The notes beneath the pieces were generated by a model. The model searched no databases. It was not told the DNA's origin and saw only the letters and a list, made by a program, of their open reading frames with translations. Positions 1-9,157 of a DNA stretch of 64,000 nucleotides are shown here, piece by piece. Where the stretch lies: contig CAYOPI010000001.1 in the NCBI GenBank assembly GCA_964405825.1, forward strand, positions 71,858 through 135,857, given 5' to 3'. Position 1 is the stretch's first letter, and every line of letters starts with the position of its first letter. The position numbers were made by a program, and so were the translations under genes. Source of the stretch: JBHJGM01 sp964405825. GTDB taxonomy: Bacteria; Verrucomicrobiota; Verrucomicrobiia; Opitutales; JBHJGM01.

Positions 1-1
1 C

Positions 2-1954
2 CTTTCGGCGCAACTGGATGCCACGCTGACGGGCGGCTTCACTTACAACCGCACCACCACCTACTGGGTTGACTTTGATGCGTTCCGCTCGGGCGATAAA
101 TTCCAGAGTGGCAAACGACGGCGCGGACCCGGCTTTGAATCGGTGCCGGTGGAAGTGAATGCCGAGGGCAGCCTCAACGCCCGCGCTGCGATTGTCCCCT
201 TCGTCGAGGTGTTGGTCGGGCCGCGGGTGGATGTGCTGATTGCCTCAGGGGGAGCGGCCGCTGGCGTGCGCGCGCAACTGGAACTGTACGGCGAACTGGA
301 GGTGGATGCCGCGGCTCGCACCTTCAACGCGATCTTCGGTTCGGATGGATCCTTCGAGATCGATGCCTGCCTGTCAGCCGGGGTCGATTGGGGCCTGTTC
401 GGCATCTATGAAGTGACCTTCAATGTCATCGGCATCCCTATTCTCGACCTGGATGGTGAAACCAGACTCGCCGGGGGGAGGCTGTATGGGCCCGAGAAGT
501 TCTTCAACGTCGGCTTTGGCGGAGACTGGCAGATCTTGCCGGGAAACAACGACTGGAACAGCATCGTCGGCTCTGCTTATACTCCATTGATTCCGACGGG
601 CCAGGATGACCCGCAACTGGTGGCCCATTTCCAGGGTGAGGGGCTGAACCTGGCCAGCGGCATCAGCCTGCCCCAGGTCCTCGACTACGAGCCCAGCGGC
701 GACCAGAGCGTGCTGAACCTCAATGACTTCACCGTCCAGTGGTGGAAGGATGGGGTACCCATCCCCGGCGCGAACGGCCAGAACCTCTTCCTCGAGGAAA
801 CCGACGGACCGCTGGCGGGCGATTACTACGCCATCGCCACCGGCCCCGACGACACTGAGGTCCAGGGGCCGACGATCCAGGTGCTCGCCCTGCCCGATGG
901 CGAGATTGTGGACTTCCCGCTCGAGGTCGACTTTCTGGATGTGCTCAACACGCCAGCGGACACCTACCTCAAGCAGGCGGCCGTCGGTAACTGGAATGGA
1001 GAACCCGTGAGCTTCGTCGCCCGGCTCGACGGGGATGTCGACTATTTCACCATAGACAGTCCCACCGCTGACGGCACCGTTTCCACGGGTCTGTCGGAAG
1101 TCACGGACCTGGTGGCAGGCTCACGCTATCTGGTTGCCACCGGCGTGGAGAATTCCGGCGGCAACGCCTTTGTGAAGTACATCGATGCGGAGACCGCTCA
1201 GGTGTTCAGCCAGGAGTTTGTCGGCCTCGACCCGGAGGATCTCGAGCCTCATCTCAGCGGGGAATTTCTCTTGCTGGTGGATAGCAGCGGAAGCGGGCCG
1301 GAGGTGACGGTATACAACCTGAGCAACCCGAATCCCTTCTCCTCACCCTTTCCGGCGCTGCTCGAAGGATCCGGCTCGGCTCCCCCCGTGCGGGAATTCG
1401 GCGGTCCGGTTTCGGTCGATTTTCAGCATCCGTTCCTGCTGGTCGGCGTGGCGGCGGTCGACCGAAGCTACTTCTACCGGCTGGACAATACTCCGGCCGC
1501 CCACGACAAGACACTGCCTTTCGAAACTTTCAACCACGTCGCGGGCGGGAGTGATGCGCTGGGAACGCAAGTCTATTTGCTGGACACCAGTGTGCTGATC
1601 AAGGGCAGCGGCACGCGCCACCAGGTGTATGACCTGGCCACCGGTGATCTGTTTGCCGACTGGGATGCGGCACCCGGTACGACCTATATTCCTTCCACCT
1701 CACCGCGCGTCTTACTCGGAATCACAGGCGAGGGCGCATTCACGCTCTTCGACCTGGCGGGCACCAGCGACCGGGGCGGCGCCAGTTTTTCCGACATCAC
1801 CACGGGCTTTACCGGACCGGCCTCCGTCAGCTGGGTGGACGGAGGCAAGCTGGGCCTGACCTGCTACAGCGATGGCAGCAACTTCTCAATCGTACGCTAT
1901 ATCGAGCCTGCGCTGCTTGGGTTCGTCAATGCTTCGTCCCTGAGTGCGCCTTGA
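2..1954 (+). CDS. Large secreted-type protein of unknown function, 5' end missing
   Basis: The reading frame is open through the left edge, so the start lies outside the window; about 650 residues are visible. I do not recognise a family. The sequence is rich in Gly, Asp and short beta-strand patterns. Near bases 735-890 there is an immunoglobulin-like segment (WWKDGVPIPG, then GDYYAIATG), a fold common in exported Verrucomicrobial proteins. The C-terminal 350 residues alternate short hydrophobic strands with Asp/Ser turns and could be a beta-propeller. There is no C-terminal anchor or PEP-CTERM signal. Export is inferred from composition only, since the N-terminus is not visible. Confidence 0.75.
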   Translation, partial: LSAQLDATLTGGFTYNRTTTYWVDFDAFRSGDKFQSGKRRRGPGFESVPVEVNAEGSLNARAAIVPFVEVLVGPRVDVLIASGGAAAGVRAQLELYGELEVDAAARTFNAIFGSDGSFEIDACLSAGVDWGLFGIYEVTFNVIGIPILDLDGETRLAGGRLYGPEKFFNVGFGGDWQILPGNNDWNSIVGSAYTPLIPTGQDDPQLVAHFQGEGLNLASGISLPQVLDYEPSGDQSVLNLNDFTVQWWKDGVPIPGANGQNLFLEETDGPLAGDYYAIATGPDDTEVQGPTIQVLALPDGEIVDFPLEVDFLDVLNTPADTYLKQAAVGNWNGEPVSFVARLDGDVDYFTIDSPTADGTVSTGLSEVTDLVAGSRYLVATGVENSGGNAFVKYIDAETAQVFSQEFVGLDPEDLEPHLSGEFLLLVDSSGSGPEVTVYNLSNPNPFSSPFPALLEGSGSAPPVREFGGPVSVDFQHPFLLVGVAAVDRSYFYRLDNTPAAHDKTLPFETFNHVAGGSDALGTQVYLLDTSVLIKGSGTRHQVYDLATGDLFADWDAAPGTTYIPSTSPRVLLGITGEGAFTLFDLAGTSDRGGASFSDITTGFTGPASVSWVDGGKLGLTCYSDGSNFSIVRYIEPALLGFVNASSLSAP

Positions 1955-1986
1955 CGCCTCCGGAACGTGCCGGCCTTTTCCGCGAA

Positions 1987-2010
1987 CCAGCCATCAGCCC
2001 CCTTGGCTGG
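1987..2010. terminator. Short GC-rich hairpin between convergent genes
   Basis: CCAGCCA (1987-1993) and TGGCTGG (2004-2010) are perfect inverted 7-bp arms with a 10-nt loop. They lie between two convergent genes and overlap the stop codon of the minus-strand one. Neither strand has a clear T-run after the stem, so an intrinsic terminator is only possible. Confidence 0.3.
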
Positions 2011-2599
2011 ACCGTAGAGAACCGCCATCAGCCATCAGGGTGATGGGCGCGGGTTGCTGGCGCGGTCGCACCCGGATCGGACGCATTTGAGGATCCTCGA
2101 AACGCCCGCGATGCGTCCGGATGATGTCGTGGATGACCCAGATCGTCAGCACCGGTATGGCCAGGCTGGCCATCGGAAAAACATCCTGCGCGGAGGCAAC
2201 CAGGGAGCAGAAAGCCAGCCCCAGCATGAGAATGCCGGTGAGCACTTTTCCCACATAGAGTCGATGCGCCCCCAAGGGACCCAGCAGCAAGAGCAGGACG
2301 CTGAAGACGCCGTAGGACTTCTCGCTCAGAGTTTCCGACGATGCGCTCTCGTGGCGGAAGCGCATGATATGCGCCGGGACCAGAAAGGCCCATGAAAGCA
2401 GCAGGAAGCCGTAGCCCAACGCGGTCCACAAGAGCGCCTCGCCCACTCGCTCCGACAAAAGTTCTGGGGATCCGTAGCCCTGCTCGGCGATGTGATGAAA
2501 GGCCAGGATCATCCCCCGCATCGTCATGAACATTCCGTAGACGGGCCCAAGCGCCAGCAAGACACCGACAAGGTACAGGGTGCTGGAAAAAAGGCGCAT
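1994..2599 (-). CDS. TM2-domain integral membrane protein
   Basis: About 201 residues from the ATG at 2599. A TTG start 16 codons upstream (2647) is possible, but the ATG gives a proper hydrophobic N-terminus. An N-terminal pair of membrane segments (about residues 5-35 and 55-80) is followed by a TM2 domain from about residue 95, with the characteristic turn GAHRLYVG at about 110-117 between two helices, and IPVLTIWVIHD near the end. TM2 proteins have no settled bacterial function. The charged Arg/Pro-rich tail is probably cytoplasmic. The gene is convergent with the gene to its left. Confidence 0.75.
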   Translation of the reverse strand: MRLFSSTLYLVGVLLALGPVYGMFMTMRGMILAFHHIAEQGYGSPELLSERVGEALLWTALGYGFLLLSWAFLVPAHIMRFRHESASSETLSEKSYGVFSVLLLLLGPLGAHRLYVGKVLTGILMLGLAFCSLVASAQDVFPMASLAIPVLTIWVIHDIIRTHRGRFEDPQMRPIRVRPRQQPAPITLMADGGSLRSSQGG

Positions 2600-2878
2600 G
2601 GGAACGTAACGGGTTGCCCTCCTTCCATCATCCTGTAACTCAACCAATTAAGTCCAGCGTTACCTGGGAGGGACGGCGGTTCCGCTTCCACCGGGCGTGC
2701 CCTTGGTTCCACCCTCCGTGTGCTCGAACCCGATGCAACGGGTCCAGATGGAGCCTCGCAACGGCGGCGTTCCCGAAGACCCCAACCAACTCCTCACACC
2801 GGCTAAGGGTGAAGACTGTGACGAAGCCCGCAGCCGCCGCCCAGATGCTGCCCAAGCGCTTGGGAAGGCCTCTTGCGT

Positions 2879-3934
2879 TCACCCGCGGCGCTTGCGCACG
2901 GCTTCGGCCAGGCGCTGCAGGACGGGGCCGGTCTGGGCGAGGGAGATGCAGGCGTCGGTGATGCTCTGGCCGTAGGTGGCGGGCTTGTCCGGGGTGTACT
3001 TCTGGTTTCCCTCGACCAGGTGACTCTCGATCATCACCCCGGCGATCGCGCGCGAGCCCTGCTCGATCTGCGATGCAATCGCTTCGGCCACCAACGGCTG
3101 GCGCTTGTGGTCCTTCTCCGAATTACCGTGCGAGCAATCGACCATGACGCAGGCGGGCAGCCCGGCCTCCTTCAAGCGCGTGGCGATCGGGTTGACCGCC
3201 TCGGCCTCGTAGTTGGGACCGGTCTTCTTGCCCCCGCGTAAGATAACGTGGCCGCTGCCGTTGCCGGCGGTGTTGAAGATGGCCGCTACGCCCTGCTTGG
3301 TCACCGAGGCAAACCAGTGAGGCTCGCGCGCGGCCCGGACCGCGTCGATGGCCAGTTGGACCTCGCCGCCGGTGCCGTTTTTGAAGCCCACCGGCATCGA
3401 CAGGCCCGAGGCCAGCTCGCGGTGAACCTGGCTCTCGGTCGTGCGCGCGCCAATCGCTGCCCAGGTCACCAAATCTGCGATGAACTGCGGGGTGATCGTA
3501 TCCAGAAACTCCGTGCCGGTGGGCAGGCCCAGGCCAATCACGTCCAGCAGAAGCTTACGGGCCAGACGCAGCCCACGGTTGATCTCAAAGGAGCCGTCGA
3601 TGTTGGGGTCGTTGATCAGGCCCTTCCAGCCGACGACCGTACGCGGTTTCTCGAAGTACACGCGCATGACCACCTCGAGGGCGTCCTCCAGGCCGGATGA
3701 AATCTGCTTGAGCCCGCTGGCGTACTCCATGGCCGCCGAGACGTCGTGGATCGAGCACGGCCCGCAGACCACCAGCAACCGGTCCTCCTCGCCCTTGAGG
3801 ATACGGTCGGCGACCGCGCGCCGTTCGGCGACAAAGTCAGCCTGAGCCTCGGTCACCGCTAACTCCTCCATCAGGATGGCCGGCGGCAATAGCGGCCTCA
3901 ACCCCTGGATACGCGTGTCGTCGATGTCATTCAT
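2879..3934 (-). CDS. aroF: 3-deoxy-7-phosphoheptulonate (DAHP) synthase, type I
   Basis: Catalyses condensation of phosphoenolpyruvate and erythrose-4-phosphate, the first step of the shikimate pathway, in the cytoplasm. The 351-residue length matches the AroF/G/H family. Visible family motifs include VCGPCSIHD near the N-terminus, the substrate-binding YFEKPRT and GWKGLINDP region, PTGTEFLD, GARTTESQ, GFKNGTGG and MVDCSHGNS. The start ATG at 3934 sits directly before MNDIDDTRI. Another shikimate gene, aroE, is about 19 kb away. Which aromatic amino acid inhibits it cannot be read here, so the paralogue letter of the symbol is uncertain. Confidence 0.93.
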   Translation of the reverse strand: MNDIDDTRIQGLRPLLPPAILMEELAVTEAQADFVAERRAVADRILKGEEDRLLVVCGPCSIHDVSAAMEYASGLKQISSGLEDALEVVMRVYFEKPRTVVGWKGLINDPNIDGSFEINRGLRLARKLLLDVIGLGLPTGTEFLDTITPQFIADLVTWAAIGARTTESQVHRELASGLSMPVGFKNGTGGEVQLAIDAVRAAREPHWFASVTKQGVAAIFNTAGNGSGHVILRGGKKTGPNYEAEAVNPIATRLKEAGLPACVMVDCSHGNSEKDHKRQPLVAEAIASQIEQGSRAIAGVMIESHLVEGNQKYTPDKPATYGQSITDACISLAQTGPVLQRLAEAVRKRRG

Positions 3935-4356
3935 GTTCGTGTTTCGGCAGTGTTGGAAAACCGGACCGGTGCCTGGCAGTTCAATCGGAGTTCACAGACG
4001 ACGTTCAAGGCTCTCTTCGCACAACGGAGCAGGGCCGTCCGTTTCATCCCATTCCTAACCGTCCTCATGTATAATTGATTCTCATTCAAGGGAATGACGG
4101 CTGTAAAGAAGCCGTAAAAGTCATCGCAACGACACCTTCCATAACGACATTAGGCAAGTATCCATCCGTGCTTAGCATCCAGATTCGTTGTGGCGGCAAT
4201 TACATGCGACCGCATCAAATCTGTAAGACACAAAAGTACGCATACTAGTGATTGAGAATCAGTGGCTTCAGTACACTGCACCGTTAGGGAAAACGCGGCT
4301 GAGATTGTTAAAAGTTTACGCTCGGAAACTTTCTTTCGGAGCAGAAGCCGGAAGGC
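3935..4356. other. Intergenic region with two TGAGAATCA elements and a small hairpin
   Basis: About 420 bp without a supported gene, visibly richer in A/T than its surroundings. It is downstream of the PfkB gene and upstream of DAHP synthase, both on the minus strand. TGATTCTCA at 4076-4084 and the palindrome-like TGATTGAGAATCA at 4249-4261 contain the same 9-mer in opposite orientation. An ACGGCT/AGCCGT hairpin with a 7-nt loop lies near 4097-4115. These could be operator sites, but no regulator is evident nearby. Confidence 0.4.
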
Positions 4357-5376
4357 TCAGGTTCGTACGCCATAAGCCTCGGCTTGCTTCAGACATTCGG
4401 ATAGAGGTCCGATGGCGTCAGAACATGTTGCATCATGTAAACTCATTGCCGCCACGCTGACGGCCCACCGCAGGCATTCTTCGATCGGCTGTTGCTGCTG
4501 CAGGCCATAGAGCAGCCCGGCGGCGAAACCATCGCCCGCCCCGGCGGCCCCGCGAATCGCCTCCGGCGGGACATTGACAGAGCGCTGGGCAAAGACATCA
4601 CCGCCTGCAGACACCGCCACGGCCCCTTCCTCATGATGGATGACCGCCCATTGGCGCACGCCATCGGCGATCAACTGCCGGGCCGCCTCCACGAGCGAGG
4701 TCTCGACGACCTCGCCATCGGCATCGGTCAAGGTCTTCCCGGTGAGCCGGGCCAGTTCGGCTTCGTTGGCGATGAGCACGTCGATGAAGGGCAGCGCGCA
4801 ACGGCTCCGGGAGGCGTACTCGGGGTGGTCGACCGTGACGAAATCCACCGAGGTGATCGCGCCGGCCTCGCCCGCGGCCCGCAACAGCCGCGCCGCGCCG
4901 GTCAATCCGTCCGCCCCGGGCCGGTCGAGGGCGTCCAGCAGCATGAGGTAGCCCAGGTGGAAGTGGCTGGGAACGTCGCTCAGGTCGACGTCGACCTCGG
5001 AAAGCAGGGCGTTGGCCCCCGGCTGATGAAAAAACGTGCGCCGGCCGGTGGCCTCGACGGTCATCACATCGGTGTAGCTGGTCGGAGCGCTGGGATGGAC
5101 CTTCAACTGGGCCGTGTCGATGCCATGCGCGCGGCAGTCCTCCAGAATCCGGCGTCCGTCAGCGTCATCGCCGACCAGGCCCGCCGCGCGCAGGGGAAAG
5201 TCCGCTTCCAGACGGGCCAGATTCTTGAGCATGTTATAAGCGCATCCGCCATTTCCGGCGGACTCCTCACCGATCGTGGCGAGGGTGTCCTGCTCGGGGT
5301 AGTAGTCGATGCGCTTGACGTGATCGACGATCCAGTGACCCGCGGAGAGGACACCAGGGGGCGGGGTACGACTCAT
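4357..5376 (-). CDS. PfkB-family carbohydrate kinase
   Basis: An ATP-dependent sugar kinase of the ribokinase/fructokinase fold, 339 residues. The substrate-side motif AGNGGCAYNMLKNLA is near residue 40. The C-terminal PfkB signature GAAGAGDGFAAGLLYG carries the catalytic Asp and the anion-hole glycines, and IANEAELARLTG is the usual mid-domain pattern. The substrate cannot be read from sequence. The gene directly upstream on the same strand, 50 bp away, is a D-lyxose/D-mannose isomerase, so phosphorylation of the ketose it makes (D-fructose or D-xylulose) is a reasonable inference. Confidence 0.88.
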   Translation of the reverse strand: MSRTPPPGVLSAGHWIVDHVKRIDYYPEQDTLATIGEESAGNGGCAYNMLKNLARLEADFPLRAAGLVGDDADGRRILEDCRAHGIDTAQLKVHPSAPTSYTDVMTVEATGRRTFFHQPGANALLSEVDVDLSDVPSHFHLGYLMLLDALDRPGADGLTGAARLLRAAGEAGAITSVDFVTVDHPEYASRSRCALPFIDVLIANEAELARLTGKTLTDADGEVVETSLVEAARQLIADGVRQWAVIHHEEGAVAVSAGGDVFAQRSVNVPPEAIRGAAGAGDGFAAGLLYGLQQQQPIEECLRWAVSVAAMSLHDATCSDAIGPLSECLKQAEAYGVRT

Positions 5377-5426
5377 GGACCAAGCCCGGCGGGATTCCGC
5401 TGCTCAGGCAATGCTAAAGGCAGGCG

Positions 5427-6014
5427 CTACTTGGCCACCGCCGCCGTCTCGCGAACCAGATGGACCTGAGGCGGCTCATCCTCGTCCACGTCCGGGAAAA
5501 GCACGATGTTGGTATTGACGAAGATGTTGTCGTTAGCGTCGTCGTTGGCCGTGGAGACCTCGCCAATGACACACTCGTCGCTGATCGGGAAAAATTCGTG
5601 GTAGACGCCCGGGACAATCGTGATGCGCTCGCCCGAGACCAGTTCGACCGTTTCCCCGGCGCGCACCTGTGTCTCCAGCCCGTTGAGCCGCACAATGAAA
5701 GGCTCACCCGCCGGTGTCCGGTCCGGCGACATCGGCCACAGCAGCAGGCCAAGACGCCCGTTGCGGCAGATAATGTCCTCCTTCTTCAAGCGATGCGCGT
5801 GCGCCGGCGTGGTCTGGCCTTTGACCGCGTACATCAGCTTTTCGCAGTACTCGGGTTCCTCGGCGAGGTTGACCAGGGTTAGCCCGTAGCGCTCGAAGTC
5901 GCCCAAGCCAAAATCGGTGATGTCCCAGCGCGGGTTGGGCGGCAGGGTCCAGCCACAGTCCTCGAAGAAGGACTTGGCACGGCGGTAGAACCGATTGATC
6001 TCCGAGCGCTTCAT
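5427..6014 (-). CDS. D-lyxose/D-mannose ketol-isomerase (cupin)
   Basis: Cupin-fold sugar isomerase of the D-lyxose isomerase family (YdaE/EcSI type), about 195 residues from the ATG at 6014. A TTG start at 6065 would add 17 residues without clear support. Metal-binding motifs are visible: the HAHRLKKEDI segment supplies two His and one Glu, and PGVYHEFFP supplies the last His. The family interconverts D-lyxose with D-xylulose and D-mannose with D-fructose. It lies immediately upstream of a PfkB kinase on the same strand, suggesting a two-step route from mannose or lyxose into central metabolism. Confidence 0.82.
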   Translation of the reverse strand: MKRSEINRFYRRAKSFFEDCGWTLPPNPRWDITDFGLGDFERYGLTLVNLAEEPEYCEKLMYAVKGQTTPAHAHRLKKEDIICRNGRLGLLLWPMSPDRTPAGEPFIVRLNGLETQVRAGETVELVSGERITIVPGVYHEFFPISDECVIGEVSTANDDANDNIFVNTNIVLFPDVDEDEPPQVHLVRETAAVAK

Positions 6015-6134
6015 GGGGGACACGCTGCGGGAAGTATGCGCGAGGCTTCCGCGAATGAAAAGCAATTCTTAATCCCGCCGGACCATTGCCTGCGGCAGGA
6101 CCCAATATGCGTTTACCCGTTGGCGGAGAGCGGC

Positions 6135-6452
6135 TTAGTTGAAGCTGCGACCGCACCCGCAGGTGCTCTCGGCGTTGGGATTCCTGATCTCGAAGCCCTT
6201 GCCCTGGAGTCCGTCGTCAAAGTCGACGACCGAGCCGTCCAGGTAGGCCAGACTAGTCGGATCGACAACAAAGTCGATGCCCTCGCTGGAAAGGCGGGTG
6301 TCGTCGTTCTTGGCCGCGTCGAAGGACATGCCGTATTCGAAGCCGGAACAGCCGCCGGCCTCCACAAAGATGCGCAGCAGCTGGTCGTCGGTGGCCTTTT
6401 CCTCGCGCAGGCGGTTGATCTGCAGGGCGGCGGCGGGCGTGAGTGAAATCAT
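6135..6452 (-). CDS. erpA: A-type iron-sulfur carrier protein (IscA/ErpA/HesB family)
   Basis: A 105-residue scaffold/carrier that transfers Fe-S clusters to apoproteins. The three conserved cysteines are present: Cys35 in EAGGCSGFEY and Cys98 and Cys100 in CGCGRSF at the C-terminus. Length and motif spacing match the family, although ErpA, IscA and SufA cannot be told apart by sequence inspection alone. No isc or suf operon surrounds it. It is divergent from the protein kinase gene that starts 66 bp away. Confidence 0.9.
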   Translation of the reverse strand: MISLTPAAALQINRLREEKATDDQLLRIFVEAGGCSGFEYGMSFDAAKNDDTRLSSEGIDFVVDPTSLAYLDGSVVDFDDGLQGKGFEIRNPNAESTCGCGRSFN

Positions 6453-6517
6453 GACTAATCCGGAATGGCAAAGTGACCGATTGTCAAGATGTTGAGGGCG
6501 CGGCGTAAGCAGGATTC

Positions 6518-7564
6518 ATGCGCGTTTCTCAGATACCGCTTGTAAACCCATTCACCATCTGCAAACCTGTTCGGAACGTGTCGCCCAAGCTCAAACATAT
6601 CTTCGACGAACTGCACTATGAATTGCAGCGCCTGATTGCCGAGGGCGGCATGGGCGTGGTCTACGAGGGCGTTCAGTGTGGCATCGACGACTTCAAGAAG
6701 ACCGTCGCGATCAAGCTCATCCGCGAGGAGTACTCAGCGATCAAGGAGTTCCGCAACAACTTCATTGGCGAGGCCCGACTGGTGGCCGACCTGATTCACA
6801 ACTGCATCGTGCAGACCTACCACCTGGGCTCCATCGGCGATCAGTACTTCATGGTCATGGAGTACGTGAACGGGATCAACGTCGAGGAGTTCATTCTGCG
6901 TCATCTGGAGACGCAGAAGCAGGTGCCTGCCGACCTGGCCGTCTTTATCGTCTCGCGGATCTGCCGCGGGCTGGCCTACGCCCATCAAAAGCGCGACCGC
7001 CGCGGGCGCCCGCTCAACATCGTCCACCGAGACGTGGGCCCGCGTAACATCATGGTCTCCTACGAGGGCGACGTGAAGCTGACGGACTTCGGCATCGCGA
7101 AGGCCCTGGACCTGATGTACAATGAGGAGGGCGAGGTGATCGCCGGCAAGGACGAGTACCTCTCGCCCGAGCAGGCCCGCTGCGAGGTGACCGACCACCG
7201 CGCCGACCTTTTCTCCTGCGGCATCGTGCTTTCGGAGCTGCTGCTGGGACGCAACATCTTCGAGGCCGAACGGCCCGAGGTGACCCGCCAGAACATCCTC
7301 ACCATGCCCCTGCCCGACTTTCAGCAACTGCGCCCGGAAATCGACGACAAACTCCTGGAGATCCTGCAGAGCTCACTGGCCCGTCCGCGCGACGACCGCT
7401 ACGCCACGGCCGCCGAGATGCTGACCTCTCTGGAGCTTTACCTCTACAGCGACGGCTACGGGCCCACCACCGAGAAACTGGCCCAGTACCTCAAGACGCT
7501 GATGGGCAAGGAGGACGCCTCCGACACCGCCGCCTTTGCCACCAGCGAGGCCAGCACGACCTGA
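6518..7564 (+). CDS. Hanks-type serine/threonine protein kinase
   Basis: A 348-residue soluble kinase. The glycine-rich loop is GGMGVVYEG, the ATP lysine is in VAIKLI, the catalytic loop is HRDVGPRN and the metal-binding motif is DFG, followed by an activation segment ending in YLSPEQA. The kinase core takes up almost the whole protein. There is no transmembrane helix or extracellular sensor domain, so it is probably cytoplasmic and its input unknown. A short Ser/Thr/Ala-rich tail follows. The gene lies 69 bp upstream of rpoN on the same strand, which may mean co-transcription. Confidence 0.92.
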   Translation: MRVSQIPLVNPFTICKPVRNVSPKLKHIFDELHYELQRLIAEGGMGVVYEGVQCGIDDFKKTVAIKLIREEYSAIKEFRNNFIGEARLVADLIHNCIVQTYHLGSIGDQYFMVMEYVNGINVEEFILRHLETQKQVPADLAVFIVSRICRGLAYAHQKRDRRGRPLNIVHRDVGPRNIMVSYEGDVKLTDFGIAKALDLMYNEEGEVIAGKDEYLSPEQARCEVTDHRADLFSCGIVLSELLLGRNIFEAERPEVTRQNILTMPLPDFQQLRPEIDDKLLEILQSSLARPRDDRYATAAEMLTSLELYLYSDGYGPTTEKLAQYLKTLMGKEDASDTAAFATSEASTT

Positions 7565-7633
7565 GCGGCCGGTCAGCACCCCACCCGCCCTTTCAATCCC
7601 TGACCTTTCTGAACCCTTGATCGCTCCCCCAAC

Positions 7634-9157
7634 ATGAGTTCCCAGGGCCTCCATCAGGTTCAACGACAGTCGCAGAGCCTGATTCTTGCGCCTCAGCTAC
7701 GCCAATCGCTTAAAATCCTTCAGGCCCCCGCCCTCGACCTTCGCAACGCCATCCTCGAAGAGCTGCAGAGCAACCCCACGCTCGAAGAACTGCCCCTGGA
7801 AGGCGTCAGCCTGGAACAGGAAACGCGCGGAGAGAGCAGCGCGCCGGAGTCTGACGGCGACGACGGCAGCAACGGCAGTGAGAATCCCGAGCCGGTCAAC
7901 GGAACTGACAGTGCCGACCGCGACGGCAACACCAACGGCGCGGAGATGGACTTTGCCGACGACTTCAAGATCCTCCAGCAGCTGGATGAGGACTGGCGCG
8001 AGCACTTTGCCCAGGAAAGCCGCCAGAACGTCTACACCAGCGAGGACGCCGAACGCCGCCAGCACTTCTTTGACTCCCTGGTCAGCGAAACCTCCCTGCA
8101 GGAACACCTGGTGCGCCAGGCCGAGCTGACCGAAATGGAGCCGAGCCAGCGCGAGGCGCTCGACTACCTGATCGGCTCGATCGACGACAACGGTTTCCTC
8201 ACCAGCAGCCTCAGCGACATCGCCCTGATGGCCAATCTGCCGCTGAAAACGATTCAGGACTCGGCGGAAATCCTCAAGACGCTGGAACCCGCCGGCATCG
8301 GCGCGGCCAACCTGAAAGAGTGCCTGCTCCTGCAGCTCAAGCTCCAGAAGCGCGACAAGAGCCTGGGCGCGCGGATCATCCGCGACCACTACGAGCTGCT
8401 GCTGCGTCGGCGCATCCCCGACATCGCCCGCAAGACCGGCGCCTCCATCCGCGAGGTCGAGGAAGCCCTCGAGGACATCGCCACGCTCGACCCGGCACCG
8501 GGCCGGAAGTTCGGCGATGACAACAACCGCATCATCGTACCGGATGTGACCGTGGAAAAGGACGGCGACACCTGGCAAATCACGCTCAACAGCGACTACA
8601 TCCCGCGCCTGCGCCTCTCCAACACCTACAAGGAAATGCTCGCCCGCGGGCGCCTCTCCTCGAAGGAAAAGGAGTACGTGCGCGAGAAGATGCGCTCGGG
8701 CAAGTTTCTCATCAGCTCCATCGAGCAGCGCCAGCAGACCATCGAGCGCATCACCCGCGAGCTGCTGTCGTTTCAGAACGACTTTTTCGAACACGGCGTG
8801 TCCAAGCTACGGCCGCTGACGATGAGCCAGGTGGCCGAGCGCGTGGGCGTGCACGAGACGACCATCTCCCGCGCCATCGCCAACAAATACATCGACACCC
8901 CGCACGGCATCTACGAGTTCAAGTACTTCTTTACCCCCGGCTACACCAACAAGGCCGGCGAGTCGGTCTCCAACACCACAATCAAGGAGGAGATCGCCGA
9001 TATCATCGAAAACGAGAACCCGGCCAAGCCCTACTCCGACCAGGACATCGTCCGCCTGCTGGCCGAAAAGGACATCAAGATTGCACGCCGCACCGTGGCC
9101 AAATACCGTGAAGAGCTTGGAATTCTCCCCACCAACCTCCGCCGCCGTTACCGCTAG
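7634..9157 (+). CDS. rpoN: RNA polymerase sigma-54 factor
   Basis: Full-length 507-residue sigma-54. Region I is the Gln/Leu-rich N-terminus (QSLILAPQLRQSLKIL) that enhancer-binding proteins act on. Region II (about 50-115) is acidic and variable. The core-binding and DNA-binding domains follow, and the RpoN box that reads the -24 promoter element (ARRTVAKYREELGI) is near the C-terminus. It directs transcription only with an AAA+ activator; none is encoded in this window. The next gene overlaps its 3' end. Confidence 0.97.
   Translation: MSSQGLHQVQRQSQSLILAPQLRQSLKILQAPALDLRNAILEELQSNPTLEELPLEGVSLEQETRGESSAPESDGDDGSNGSENPEPVNGTDSADRDGNTNGAEMDFADDFKILQQLDEDWREHFAQESRQNVYTSEDAERRQHFFDSLVSETSLQEHLVRQAELTEMEPSQREALDYLIGSIDDNGFLTSSLSDIALMANLPLKTIQDSAEILKTLEPAGIGAANLKECLLLQLKLQKRDKSLGARIIRDHYELLLRRRIPDIARKTGASIREVEEALEDIATLDPAPGRKFGDDNNRIIVPDVTVEKDGDTWQITLNSDYIPRLRLSNTYKEMLARGRLSSKEKEYVREKMRSGKFLISSIEQRQQTIERITRELLSFQNDFFEHGVSKLRPLTMSQVAERVGVHETTISRAIANKYIDTPHGIYEFKYFFTPGYTNKAGESVSNTTIKEEIADIIENENPAKPYSDQDIVRLLAEKDIKIARRTVAKYREELGILPTNLRRRYR

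Noticed and set aside
4248..4460. Possible small plus-strand gene of 70 codons
   Set aside because: Its 3' half is antisense to the PfkB gene, it has no ribosome binding site, and the composition is unlike its neighbours.
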